Below are positions 1 to 7,640 of a stretch of DNA of 44,407 nucleotides, piece after piece. Position 1 is the first letter of the stretch, and every line of letters begins with the position of its first letter. Below the pieces are notes generated by a model that was given only the letters and a program-made list of their open reading frames with translations, was not told where the DNA came from and did not search any database. The stretch covers positions 1 to 44,407 of IMG/VR virus record IMGVR_UViG_3300007344_000054; one strand, written 5' to 3'. This stretch comes from a virus. Made by a program: the position numbers and the translations under genes.

Positions 1-1
1 A

Positions 2-1714
2 CCTCTACTCACATTTGGACAGAATGTACAGTTTGGACTTAAACTTGTAAATCAAGATACAGACGCAGTAGTTGATGAAACAAACCCTATTCAAGAAGGA
101 GAAGTACTTAGAATGGAGTTACATATGTCAGCAGTTGGTACTGCAGATTATGATGCTTTAGTTAACTTTAAGTATCTATTTTTAGACATTCAATATAACC
201 ACGACTTAATCACACCTGTAGAAGGTTGTTTTGATTTTCCAGGCATAGGCATTATAAGTGACCCTGGAGTGGTAACAGAAAAATATGATTTCTCTAATAC
301 AAGTTTTAACTCTTTAGATAATCATAACTTGATGCAAAAGTATATAGACTGGAAAGCTGGTAATATATCTTATGCACCTCAAAATGCTAAATGGAGTGTT
401 GTAAGGATAGCAATACAGCTATCCACTAAATCGTTCCAAGATTTATTATCTCCTGGAGACTACACTACAGCTACTTCTATATTTGACATGTGTTTTGATG
501 TTAAACCGGGATCGGCAGCAGACGTAGAGAAAGAATTCAGAATTAATTTAGCTGGATTAGAAGACACAGACGCTGCTTTACCTACCTCTATTTATGCTGA
601 TAAGTCAGAAGCTAGATATCTTTATTCAATTGAAGAAGCAGTAACATACTCTACTAAATTACATTTTGATTTACCTAACACTTTAGACCCTACTAATTTT
701 CAAGTAAACGTAGCTAAAGGATCAATGGGGCTGCAAGAAATGCCGACTACTTACACTTTAGATGCAAATGCTGATGTAGTAATAAATGATGTAAAATTAG
801 ATTCTGTATATTCTTTATTTACTTTAGAGCCAATAGATGGCTCATACATTCCAGATGTACATACAGTTACAGATGCTTATAGAGCATTTAAGTTTTTAAC
901 TGATGTAGGTATAAACGGAGGAGATTATATATACAACGGGTTTGAAGGATTCTCAGCAGACGCTAACTTAGACGGCACACTTAACTCTGCAGATACATAC
1001 GGTATACTTGCTTATGTGATGGGAGTAGATGTTTCAGGAGGTGACGGTCCAGGGTACTGTTTACCTGAACAGGCAGAAGATGGTACTTGGTACCACGGAT
1101 GTACTGCTACAGTAAAAATAGAAGATTATAATGAAGAGGTATTAGGAGCTTCTGTAGCACTCAATAAATCAGAAGGCGGTACAGGAGGAGGATGGTCTAG
1201 TGAATTTACCCCTACTGAAGAAGGACAGACATTTACTTTTGGATATTGGCATCATGTTGATTTAGATCAATCTCACAGTACAGCTTATCCTGCACAAATA
1301 ACAGCAAAAGCAGCAAAAGCAGACATTAGCCTGTCATCTAAAGCAGTTGGTACTGTTAACTTTGATATGGTTAGTAAAATAGAAGGAGGACAAGTAATAG
1401 TAGAATTAAATCATTCCGGTACTAATATTGTAGGAATGCAAGCTAGAATCAAATACGATACAAATAGACTTGTATTAAAAGATATTGTGTACGATACAGG
1501 TAACACAGCTACTAATTTCTCTAAAACATTAAACAAAGGATTACTATTCGGATCTCTATCAGTAGATGGTTCAACTAATATAAAAGAAGGCATACCTTTT
1601 AAATTAATATTCGATACGGTTGGTACAGTAAACAACACAACAGGTTTATTCTATTTCGAAAACACAGATGCTGTTAGAGCTAATGGTGATAAATTAACAT
1701 TAAACATAAATTAA
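2..1714 (+). CDS. Cohesin/dockerin-like surface or fibre protein, 5' partial
   Basis: The frame is open to the first bases of the window, so the gene begins upstream; the in-frame ATG at 113 is probably internal. The last 120 residues form a beta-rich segment with cohesin-like features (a 'KYDTNRLVL' strand and an 'IPFKLIFD' strand). Upstream, near position 960-1010, lies an EF-hand-type calcium loop, DANLDGTLNSAD, preceded by a helix, as in one dockerin half-repeat. In cellulosomes these domains mediate protein-protein docking; here they may hold fibre or adhesin parts together, which is inference. The next gene follows after one base, suggesting co-translation. A generic Ig-like or carbohydrate-binding fold is an alternative. 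Confidence 0.7.
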   Translation, partial: PLLTFGQNVQFGLKLVNQDTDAVVDETNPIQEGEVLRMELHMSAVGTADYDALVNFKYLFLDIQYNHDLITPVEGCFDFPGIGIISDPGVVTEKYDFSNTSFNSLDNHNLMQKYIDWKAGNISYAPQNAKWSVVRIAIQLSTKSFQDLLSPGDYTTATSIFDMCFDVKPGSAADVEKEFRINLAGLEDTDAALPTSIYADKSEARYLYSIEEAVTYSTKLHFDLPNTLDPTNFQVNVAKGSMGLQEMPTTYTLDANADVVINDVKLDSVYSLFTLEPIDGSYIPDVHTVTDAYRAFKFLTDVGINGGDYIYNGFEGFSADANLDGTLNSADTYGILAYVMGVDVSGGDGPGYCLPEQAEDGTWYHGCTATVKIEDYNEEVLGASVALNKSEGGTGGGWSSEFTPTEEGQTFTFGYWHHVDLDQSHSTAYPAQITAKAAKADISLSSKAVGTVNFDMVSKIEGGQVIVELNHSGTNIVGMQARIKYDTNRLVLKDIVYDTGNTATNFSKTLNKGLLFGSLSVDGSTNIKEGIPFKLIFDTVGTVNNTTGLFYFENTDAVRANGDKLTLNIN

Positions 1715-1715
1715 G

Positions 1716-2096
1716 ATGAACTGGAAATTTATAAAATATTATCAAACAGTTTTATTTACTCTTTTTCTTGCCTGCTCAACAGACGAGATTTACGAACCGA
1801 TCTATATGGAAGAGATTCCACAGGAATTAAAAATTGATGCATTAGTAGGTATAAAGTTAGAAAGTAACTTTGCTACAGATGTAATCAATATGAACGTAAA
1901 ACTTGATACTGAAGGTGAGTACTTTATAACAGTGTTAGATATCTCAAATAGAATTGTCTCTAAAGAAAAGGTTAGTGGTAAACTAGGTGATAATTTATTT
2001 AGAGTGTATACATCAACTTTACCTAAAAGCTCCTATAGATTAGAGTTGTATAGAGATCAAACTAAGGTTGGAACAACAAACATAAATTTAAGATGA
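1716..2096 (+). CDS. Small lipoprotein with beta domain resembling a T9SS C-terminal domain
   Basis: The 126-aa product has a short signal sequence ending in LFLAC, a plausible lipobox with Cys20. Acidic residues follow (STDE), as in the lipoprotein export signal of Bacteroidota. The remainder reads like a small beta sandwich: 'EYFITVLDISNRIVSKEKVSG', then 'LPKSSYRLELYRDQTKVG', ending TTNINLR. This pattern resembles the type A type-IX-secretion sorting domain, but here it makes up almost the whole protein, so sorting is not its obvious role. The start ATG lies one base after the previous stop, and the stop overlaps the next start (ATGA). Its function is unknown; attachment to host surface or a lysis accessory are possibilities. 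Confidence 0.75.
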   Translation: MNWKFIKYYQTVLFTLFLACSTDEIYEPIYMEEIPQELKIDALVGIKLESNFATDVINMNVKLDTEGEYFITVLDISNRIVSKEKVSGKLGDNLFRVYTSTLPKSSYRLELYRDQTKVGTTNINLR

Positions 2097-2350
2097 AAGA
2101 AATTAAAAACGCAATAATAGGCGTAATAGTCTTAGCTATCACTTCAGTAGGAGGAGTGATGATTAATAAATTTGTGGGGGGTGAAGAGGAAGATAAATCA
2201 GAAGTATCTACCCCTGCTCAACCAACTGTAATAGTAAATATACCTCAACAAGAAGCAAAAAAAGATACTGTCGTTAAGAGGGTATATGTTAAACCAACAC
2301 CAAAAAAGACTGAGACTGAAAAACGTAAAGAAGAAGGACTAGATTGGTAA
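2093..2350 (+). CDS. Small single-span membrane protein, possible lysis accessory
   Basis: The 85-aa product has one hydrophobic helix at about residues 6-27, then an acidic/charged stretch and a Pro/Lys/Val-rich tail ('VYVKPTPKKTE'). The start overlaps the preceding stop by four bases (ATGA). An N-terminal anchor with a periplasmic-length charged tail immediately before a holin-like gene and an endolysin is the topology of an inner-membrane spanin or lysis regulator, but there is no sequence motif that proves it. The family is not recognised. Confidence 0.7.
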   Translation: MKEIKNAIIGVIVLAITSVGGVMINKFVGGEEEDKSEVSTPAQPTVIVNIPQQEAKKDTVVKRVYVKPTPKKTETEKRKEEGLDW

Positions 2351-2354
2351 TATA

Positions 2355-2362
2355 TATTTATA
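2355..2362 (+). promoter_or_regulatory. Candidate late promoter box TATTTATA
   Basis: The octamer TATTTATA lies 14 bases before the holin-like gene's ATG. The same octamer stands before other structural or lysis genes and lacks the upstream TTTGG box found at the accessory genes. It may be the recognition site of the gp55-like sigma encoded at 18759; this is inference, and in AT-rich DNA the box can arise by chance. Confidence 0.4.
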
Positions 2363-2376
2363 ATAAAGATTAGACT

Positions 2377-2703
2377 ATGGAACAAACCTCACATACCCAA
2401 AAAAATAGAAATAAAAACAGATTTGTAATTACATCGGTTGTATTAGGAACATTTGCTTTTATTATGGTAGGAATTGGAGCTGCTATTTTAGGAGATGGAG
2501 ATACTCCTGCAATTAATCAAGAATGGAAAGAAATATTATTATTAGTATTAGGAGCATTTTTAGGTTCCTATTCTCGTATTATTGATTATTGGTTTAACGG
2601 TAGAGATGACGAACCACTAACACCTCCACCTACTCTTATAGAAGAAGGACATCCTAAATTTTGTGATAACTGTGGTGATCAAATAGATTACGATAATTTT
2701 TAA
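2377..2703 (+). CDS. Two-span membrane protein, holin candidate
   Basis: The 108-aa product has a charged N-terminus, hydrophobic helices at about residues 16-39 and 49-70, and a C-terminal cytosolic tail with a CDNC knuckle (only one Cys pair, so half a zinc ribbon). Size, two membrane spans and position four bases before an amidase endolysin fit a class II-like holin that opens the inner membrane at lysis. Holins are too diverse for sequence alone to settle this. It follows a TATTTATA box, suggesting late expression. Confidence 0.75.
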   Translation: MEQTSHTQKNRNKNRFVITSVVLGTFAFIMVGIGAAILGDGDTPAINQEWKEILLLVLGAFLGSYSRIIDYWFNGRDDEPLTPPPTLIEEGHPKFCDNCGDQIDYDNF

Positions 2704-2706
2704 GAT

Positions 2707-3198
2707 ATGGCTATACAACCTAAAGGAATTATTTTACATTCAATGTCTGAATATCTAGTATATGAAGGACAAAAATTATATGCTAAAGATTTTTTAACAA
2801 AATTAGGTCTATCAGTTCATGGATTTATTAAACCCGATGGAACTTATGACAAAATGGTTGAAACACCCGGTAAAGCATTTCATGCTGGAAAATCCCTACA
2901 TGAAGGTTTATCTGGATTAAATTCTTATTACTTAGGAGTAGAACTATTAGTACCCGGTACTAATGATTATGCTAGTTTTAGTAAAAAAATAAAAACACCT
3001 GGGACTTATTCTGAAGCACAGTTTGAACAAACTGTTAAAGTATTTAAGTTTTGGATGGATAAATATAATATACCTTCTAATCGTGTTGTACGTCATTCAG
3101 ATGTATCGGGAGATCACGTTAGAGGTAAAGGTAAAGGAAAAACAGACCCTGGCTCAGCTTTTGATTGGGACAGGTTCCAACAACAATTAGTTATATAA
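2707..3198 (+). CDS. N-acetylmuramoyl-L-alanine amidase (endolysin)
   Basis: The 163-aa single-domain protein matches the Amidase_2/T7-lysozyme type, which cleaves the bond between N-acetylmuramic acid and L-alanine in peptidoglycan. Candidate zinc ligands are His11 (ILHSMSE), His130 (VVRHSDVSG) and Asp147 (KTDPG); the HAGKS and GVELLV segments match the family core. There is no signal peptide, so it would need a holin, and the preceding gene is a suitable one. The length is typical for a minimal phage amidase. Confidence 0.92.
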   Translation: MAIQPKGIILHSMSEYLVYEGQKLYAKDFLTKLGLSVHGFIKPDGTYDKMVETPGKAFHAGKSLHEGLSGLNSYYLGVELLVPGTNDYASFSKKIKTPGTYSEAQFEQTVKVFKFWMDKYNIPSNRVVRHSDVSGDHVRGKGKGKTDPGSAFDWDRFQQQLVI

Positions 3199-3230
3199 AC
3201 ATTAATCAATTTTAAAACCAGTGAAGCGGA

Positions 3231-3425
3231 ATGAAAAATTTTATTACAAACTACAAAACACTCATGAGTGAGTGTGAGACACCTATTGACTATGTCCTAG
3301 CAGTATGGTTAAATTTATTAGCTGCAGTAGTCGTTACAGGCCTCGGAAAGGTAATTTTCGAACTTGTAACTAATCCATCACAATTTAACAACGCAACTTG
3401 GGGTATTTTCGATACCCTTGGGTAA
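3231..3425 (+). CDS. Small single-span membrane protein in lysis block
   Basis: The 64-aa product has one clear hydrophobic helix at about residues 22-45 flanked by charged segments. It sits 32 bases after the endolysin and overlaps the start of the CsgG-like gene by eight bases. It could be an antiholin, a second holin or a spanin-like element; the sequence shows only the membrane topology. Confidence 0.65.
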   Translation: MKNFITNYKTLMSECETPIDYVLAVWLNLLAAVVVTGLGKVIFELVTNPSQFNNATWGIFDTLG

Positions 3426-4134
3426 AAAAGTATTAGCTCTACTACTATTAGTATGCAGCTATACCTCAGCTCAAGTTATTGGTAAGACAACAACAGAAGA
3501 TTATCAAGCGGATTTCGAGAAAACAACCTCAATTCTTTCAATCCCTGAATATGACGGTGATCCAGTACCAGTTGCCTTACTTAATATAGGTGTTACAGAA
3601 GATGTATTACAACAATATCCTGAATTAAGAGATAATAGAGTTGGCTTAGGTCTAACTAATATTACTGTTGCTTTTTTAGATGAAACCTGGAGATTTGAAT
3701 TCGTTGAAACTAGAGACGAAATTAAAGATCGAATGGTTAAACAATATAAAGCATCTCAAAAGGGAATAACTGCCAATGAAACTAATATTATTGGTAAGAT
3801 TACTTTAGCTAAATTTTTTATTTATGTTGAAGTATATGATTACTCTGTATCAGAAGATGAAACGGTAAACCTAAAAGACGGAGTAAAAAATACTCTTGTA
3901 ACTAGATTAGGTTTACAAATTAGAGCAGTTGATTCTGAAACAGGGCTCTATATGACAGGTTCTGGATTAGGTAAAGCTATTACTACTAGAGAACTTACCT
4001 TATCAAATTCAGACAACTTAGACGAAGTAAAATTCAATTCCTCTTCTATTGGTATTACTACTAGAAAAGCATTAGAAACAGCTGTGGCTAAGATAGTTAA
4101 AAGGATGATTCGTAAGGGTGTATTTGACCATTAA
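3418..4134 (+). CDS. CsgG-like outer-membrane secretion pore protein
   Basis: The 238-aa product starts with a signal peptide (MGKKVLALLLLVCSYTSAQ). The TTG at 3418 is the only start that keeps it, as the next in-frame ATG is far inside. The body has CsgG-family features: 'WRFEFVETRDEIKDRMVKQ' matches the family's 'vveR..l..il.E' segment, and the C-terminal 'SIGITTRKALETAVAKIVKRM' matches its 'A...Al..A...l' helix. CsgG oligomerises into an outer-membrane channel for curli export. The lipobox is poor (Val before Cys), so signal peptidase I cleavage after SA is more likely than lipidation. It overlaps the upstream gene by eight bases and shares a base with the next start (TAATG). Related genes have been reported in some marine myophages with a suggested lysis role. 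Confidence 0.82.
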   Translation: MGKKVLALLLLVCSYTSAQVIGKTTTEDYQADFEKTTSILSIPEYDGDPVPVALLNIGVTEDVLQQYPELRDNRVGLGLTNITVAFLDETWRFEFVETRDEIKDRMVKQYKASQKGITANETNIIGKITLAKFFIYVEVYDYSVSEDETVNLKDGVKNTLVTRLGLQIRAVDSETGLYMTGSGLGKAITTRELTLSNSDNLDEVKFNSSSIGITTRKALETAVAKIVKRMIRKGVFDH

Positions 4135-5693
4135 TGAAAAAAATATTTGTTTTATTATTATTTTTAATAAGTAACTTTGTATCTGCTCAAAATTTAATAC
4201 AAACTTATGTTGACCGTTGTACTGGTGAAGTAAAAATATTTTCTGTACCTTTAAATGGTGCAACGGTTGTTACTTATTATGATAAATCTAGAACATTTAC
4301 ATCACAAGATTTTCAAAATGGAACTCTACAAGCTTGGTTAGAACAAACATATTTATGGTGGAGTAATTTAAGTCCTTGTTCTACAAATCAAGTAGCTACA
4401 ACAGCAACCCAACAAACTACCCAACAAACTACTCAACAGGCAACACAGGCAGCTACTAATGCTGCTCAACAAACAGCAAATACAACTGTAAATGTATCAC
4501 CTCCTCCAGTTAGCACTCCCACACCTACACCAACACCTCAGCCTACGACTGCAACTACTCAAAATACTTCTCAAAATACTGGTTCTACAAATTCAACTCA
4601 AGGAACGACAAATAATGCTAGCACGGGAAGTAGTTCGTCAAATACCGGAGGATCTACTTCAAGCTCGTCTAGCGCTCAAACAAACAATAGCTCTTCTGAA
4701 ACAACAAACTCAACTTCAAATGAAACTCAGAATGGATCTTCAGACTCTACTACATCCGGAACAGAAGACACTCAATCAGGAACTTCAGGAAATGATGGAG
4801 GAACAGAAGACACAACCTCAGAAGTAGAAAATACTACAGAGGAAACTACTACTGAAGAATCAACTGAAGAAACCACATCTGAGGAATCAACTGAAGAAAG
4901 TACAGAGGAATCTACTGAAGAGGAATCAACAGAGGAAGAATCAACTGAAGAAGAAAGTGAAGAATCATCTGAAGAATCAGATGAAGAGGAAGAAGAAGAT
5001 AAAAAAAAGAAAAAGAAACAAACATCTGCCCCACCTATAATTTCTGCAAATATCGCTTCACTTCAGAATCTGGATGGAACCTACAATCAAGCATTTACAA
5101 TAGGAATATCCCAAAGCTCTCTTATGGGAACCAGTACCTATGGTGCTACCTTTATGGTATGGGATAATTTACAACAATTTATGTTAAATTTAAATTATTC
5201 TCGAATCCATGTTAATAAAAAAGGAAGAATAAGTAGGGTTTATTCTGCTTCTGTAGGTGGGGTAAAGATGTTTTCTACATTAGTAGGAATGACTAATCAT
5301 AGTATAGTTTTTTTAGGTAAAAAGGGATCGGTAGCAGGTATAGCTTTAGGAGCAAATATGGTTGCTATAAATGGTCAAAAATTAAGAGGACAATTTCTTG
5401 TTGATCAGTTATTAGCTGGAGCATCCTTAACGGGTTTTTATACAAAACCTTTTAATTTTGATAGATTAACAATTAGTCCTATGTTAGCTATATCAAATCC
5501 TTTTATATCATTTGATATGTATGAACATACAACAACATGGAATAAAAATGTTATGATAATAGCTGGTTCTAATTTTGATTATAAATTAACTAAAAGATTT
5601 AATATTAATCTTGGAATAAACTCAGTAGGATCAACACTCCCAGATTTTCCTATTATAACTAATTTTACAGTTGGATCAAGGTTCAGTTTTTAA
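4134..5693 (+). CDS. Exported protein with low-complexity linker and outer-membrane barrel-like domain
   Basis: The 519-aa product has a signal peptide ending in VSAQ. A roughly 65-residue N-terminal domain follows with Cys pairs and a Trp-rich end (WLEQTYLWWSNL). Next comes a Gln/Thr/Ser/Pro linker of about 140 residues, an acidic Glu/Ser/Thr tract ending in a Lys run (to about residue 300), and a C-terminal domain of alternating strands. The protein ends FTVGSRFSF, whose last Phe is the usual BAM recognition signal of outer-membrane barrels. It is coupled to the CsgG-like gene by a shared stop/start base, implying joint action at the outer membrane. Roles in outer-membrane rupture, curli-like export or superinfection exclusion are inference. 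Confidence 0.8.
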   Translation: MKKIFVLLLFLISNFVSAQNLIQTYVDRCTGEVKIFSVPLNGATVVTYYDKSRTFTSQDFQNGTLQAWLEQTYLWWSNLSPCSTNQVATTATQQTTQQTTQQATQAATNAAQQTANTTVNVSPPPVSTPTPTPTPQPTTATTQNTSQNTGSTNSTQGTTNNASTGSSSSNTGGSTSSSSSAQTNNSSSETTNSTSNETQNGSSDSTTSGTEDTQSGTSGNDGGTEDTTSEVENTTEETTTEESTEETTSEESTEESTEESTEEESTEEESTEEESEESSEESDEEEEEDKKKKKKQTSAPPIISANIASLQNLDGTYNQAFTIGISQSSLMGTSTYGATFMVWDNLQQFMLNLNYSRIHVNKKGRISRVYSASVGGVKMFSTLVGMTNHSIVFLGKKGSVAGIALGANMVAINGQKLRGQFLVDQLLAGASLTGFYTKPFNFDRLTISPMLAISNPFISFDMYEHTTTWNKNVMIIAGSNFDYKLTKRFNINLGINSVGSTLPDFPIITNFTVGSRFSF

Positions 5694-5696
5694 TCA

Positions 5697-5704
5697 TATT
5701 TATA
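5697..5704 (+). promoter_or_regulatory. Candidate late promoter box TATTTATA
   Basis: This octamer lies right after the barrel-protein stop and 21 bases before the ATG at 5726. No TTTGG box lies 20 bases upstream. It belongs to the same set as the boxes at 2355, 7615, 19585 and 33993. Confidence 0.4.
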
Positions 5705-5725
5705 TTCATCAAGAATTAATATCAA

Positions 5726-6088
5726 ATGAAAATAACAGGTAGTTTATTAGTAAGTGGTGGTTTATTTCCACAAGTATACTCTCCAACATCTAGTTTAACC
5801 CCCTCTGCTACAGTAAGTGTTAACTTTACAAGTGCTTCTATTTTTGAATTAACACCTAATGCTAACACGATGCTTAACCTTACAGAAGTTCAAGTCGGCG
5901 TAAACAGAACAATTATTGTAACTGGAGCTGGTGGTGGATATACACTTCAACTAAATGTAGAAGGAGAAAGTGGAACATTCAACAAAATATCCGGTAACTA
6001 TAATGATGCTGGATCGACTAAAAATTTTATTAATATACAGAGTGTAGCCCCAAAAGAATTTTGGTATACTATAGCACAACCCATATAA
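5726..6088 (+). CDS. Predicted beta-rich tail or fibre protein
   Basis: The 120-aa product is rich in Ser, Thr, Asn and Val with alternating strands and no signal peptide. The C-terminal pattern 'NFINIQSVAPKEFWYTIAQ' resembles segments common in tail-fibre or virion proteins of marine phages. It lies between the outer-membrane barrel gene and a Pro/Thr-repeat fibre-like gene, behind a late-type box. No enzymatic motif is visible. Confidence 0.7.
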   Translation: MKITGSLLVSGGLFPQVYSPTSSLTPSATVSVNFTSASIFELTPNANTMLNLTEVQVGVNRTIIVTGAGGGYTLQLNVEGESGTFNKISGNYNDAGSTKNFINIQSVAPKEFWYTIAQPI

Positions 6089-6106
6089 CAAAAAACATTT
6101 AGTTTT

Positions 6107-6679
6107 ATGAATATGTTTGCCCAAAATTTTTTGATTGCCCCTACACCATCACCCACACCATCTCCTACTCCAGCACCTACTCCAGCTCCAACTGCACCGG
6201 CACCTACACCTACTCCTACACCGGCAACACCTGCACCTACTCCTACACCTGCAACACCTGCACCAGCAACACCTGCTCCTGCAACACCTGCACCGGCAAC
6301 ACCTACACCAACACCTGCACCTGCAACACCAACACCTACTCCTGCAACACCAACACCTACTCCTGCAACACCAACACCTACTCCTGCAACTCCTGCACCT
6401 GCAACACCTACACCTACACCTTCACCTACTCCAGCACCAACTTGTACTGTAGCTGCTTTATTTTACGGTAATACAGGCGATGCTGCATGTAATGCTAATA
6501 CAAGGTATACTACATATAACCCAGAAGGAGATGATGGCCCTGTAGCTAATGGTGTTGCTATTTACAGCAATAGTACTTGTAATACTCCTGCTCCTTCAAG
6601 ATGGTATGCTGATTTATACGGGATTTATGATTTTTGGAATGGAAATACCTGGGCGGGTAGTGGTGGATCATGTTTTTAG
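6107..6679 (+). CDS. Pro/Thr/Ala-repeat stalk with Cys-bounded tip domain, fibre-like
   Basis: The 190-aa product has a short N-terminus, about 100 residues of P-T-P/P-A-P repeats (residues 11-111), and a compact C-terminal domain. That domain has Cys at about residue 113 and further Cys residues before the terminal SCF. The segment 'ALFYGNTGDAACNANTRYTT' with a later 'SRWYADLYGIYDFWN' looks like the small Cys-bounded domains repeated in the larger tail protein at 39057. An extended stalk carrying a small adhesive tip is the likely architecture. The start is uncertain: MNMFAQ could begin at either Met. Confidence 0.7.
   Translation: MNMFAQNFLIAPTPSPTPSPTPAPTPAPTAPAPTPTPTPATPAPTPTPATPAPATPAPATPAPATPTPTPAPATPTPTPATPTPTPATPTPTPATPAPATPTPTPSPTPAPTCTVAALFYGNTGDAACNANTRYTTYNPEGDDGPVANGVAIYSNSTCNTPAPSRWYADLYGIYDFWNGNTWAGSGGSCF
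6137..6439 (+). repeat. Degenerate Pro/Thr/Ala coding minisatellite
   Basis: Short units such as CCTACTCCTGCAACACCAACA recur in register, three nearly identical copies standing at about 6333-6385. They encode the stalk of the fibre-like protein. Such tracts can change length by slippage. Confidence 0.85.
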
Positions 6680-6714
6680 GCCCTTAAAATAAATTAAGAG
6701 TAATTCATATTCTA

Positions 6715-6746
6715 TTTGGCTACCCAGGAGACCTGTCGTATATTTA
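6715..6746 (+). promoter_or_regulatory. Bacteroidota-type promoter, TTTGGCTACC and TATATTTA
   Basis: TTTG (6715-6718) and TATATTTA (6739-6746) are separated by 20 bases. A start of transcription a few bases downstream would leave a leader of about 30 nt ending in AAGGTTATG at the DUF932 gene. One of eleven sites with identical spacing. Confidence 0.85.
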
Positions 6747-6781
6747 CAGGGTAAATAAGTAATTAATTAAATAATAAGGTT

Positions 6782-7585
6782 ATGTTAAATTATCAAAGCG
6801 AAGAGTTCAAAAGTTTAGAAGAATTAAGAGAAATTGCTCCATCAATTTTTACTAAAAATGGTAGTGATAATACTTCAAAGAAGTATTCACACATTCCTAC
6901 TGACCAAGTAATTCGAGATTTAGAATTGTTAGGATGGAATGTTGTAGATGCTAAAGAAGTTAAGGCAAGAAAGCAAGTAGGTTATCAAAAACACTTAGTT
7001 GTATTCCGTAATTCTGATGTAGTAATCAACGGAAAAAACGGTGATACAGTGTATCCTCAAATATTATTAACCAACTCACATGATGGTAAGAATTCATTCA
7101 TTTTCCAAGCTGGTTTGTTTAGAATGATTTGTGAAAATGGGTTAGTAATTGCTACTAAGCAGTTTGAAGCAATGAAAATCCGTCATATGGGTTATGATTT
7201 TGAAACACTTCAAGATGTAATTAAAAATATGATTTCAAATCTTGATTTAACAGTTGAATCAATGAACAAAATGAAACAAACTGAATTAACTGAAAAACAA
7301 ACATTTGAATTTGCTAAACAATTACTCCAAACTAGAGTTGCTGGTTCTAAAAATACATTTAACGATGTTGCTGTTTTAGATGTTTTACAATCACAACGTA
7401 CAGAAGATAACGGTTTTGGACTTTGGGAAACATTTAATCGTATTCAGGAAAACATAGTTGAAGGTAATTTCCAGTATTTAACTCCAAATGGTAAGCTTAG
7501 ACAAGCACGCCCAATTAAGAATTTTAGACAAGATATGAATATCAATGCTAAAATGTATGAGCAAGCTTTAACGTTTGTAGCGTAA
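6782..7585 (+). CDS. DUF932 (phage/plasmid-like TIGR03299-type) protein
   Basis: The 267-aa product fits the DUF932 family throughout: a conserved central segment 'NSHDGKNSFIFQAGLFRMICENGLVI', then 'IRHMGYDF', and a C-terminal 'GLWETFNRIQENIVEG' followed by 'RQARPIKNFRQDMNINAKMYE'. Family members are widespread on phages and plasmids and are of unknown biochemical function. It has its own promoter and is followed by a strong hairpin terminator, so it is probably a monocistronic early gene. Confidence 0.9.
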   Translation: MLNYQSEEFKSLEELREIAPSIFTKNGSDNTSKKYSHIPTDQVIRDLELLGWNVVDAKEVKARKQVGYQKHLVVFRNSDVVINGKNGDTVYPQILLTNSHDGKNSFIFQAGLFRMICENGLVIATKQFEAMKIRHMGYDFETLQDVIKNMISNLDLTVESMNKMKQTELTEKQTFEFAKQLLQTRVAGSKNTFNDVAVLDVLQSQRTEDNGFGLWETFNRIQENIVEGNFQYLTPNGKLRQARPIKNFRQDMNINAKMYEQALTFVA

Positions 7586-7595
7586 TTAAATTAAA

Positions 7596-7613
7596 TGCCC
7601 CCGAAAGGGGGCA
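7596..7613 (+). terminator. Hairpin terminator with GNRA loop
   Basis: TGCCCCC (7596-7602) pairs perfectly with GGGGGCA (7607-7613) around a GAAA loop, followed by an AT-rich run (ATATTTATAA). It stands 11 bases after the DUF932 stop, so it should end that transcript. The T-tract is short, so efficiency is uncertain. Confidence 0.8.
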
Positions 7614-7614
7614 A

Positions 7615-7622
7615 TATTTATA
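7615..7622 (+). promoter_or_regulatory. Candidate late promoter box TATTTATA
   Basis: The octamer immediately follows the terminator hairpin and lies 18 bases before the ATG at 7641. It lacks a TTTGG box 20 bases upstream, so late-type expression of the next gene is suggested. Confidence 0.4.
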
Positions 7623-7640
7623 ACATATAAATTTATCTAA

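Noticed and set aside
4492-4827. 111-codon frame in +1 register of the barrel-protein gene
   Set aside because: It is the shifted reading of the Thr/Gln/Ser linker, with low-complexity Leu/Gln composition and no start context of its own.
6135-6452. 105-codon His/Leu/Gln frame over the Pro/Thr repeat
   Set aside because: A repeat tract gives open shadow frames; the composition (HLHLLLHLQ) is an artefact.
6107-6679. Diversity-generating retroelement target
   Set aside because: No reverse transcriptase gene or template repeat is present in the window; the repeats are simple Pro/Thr units.
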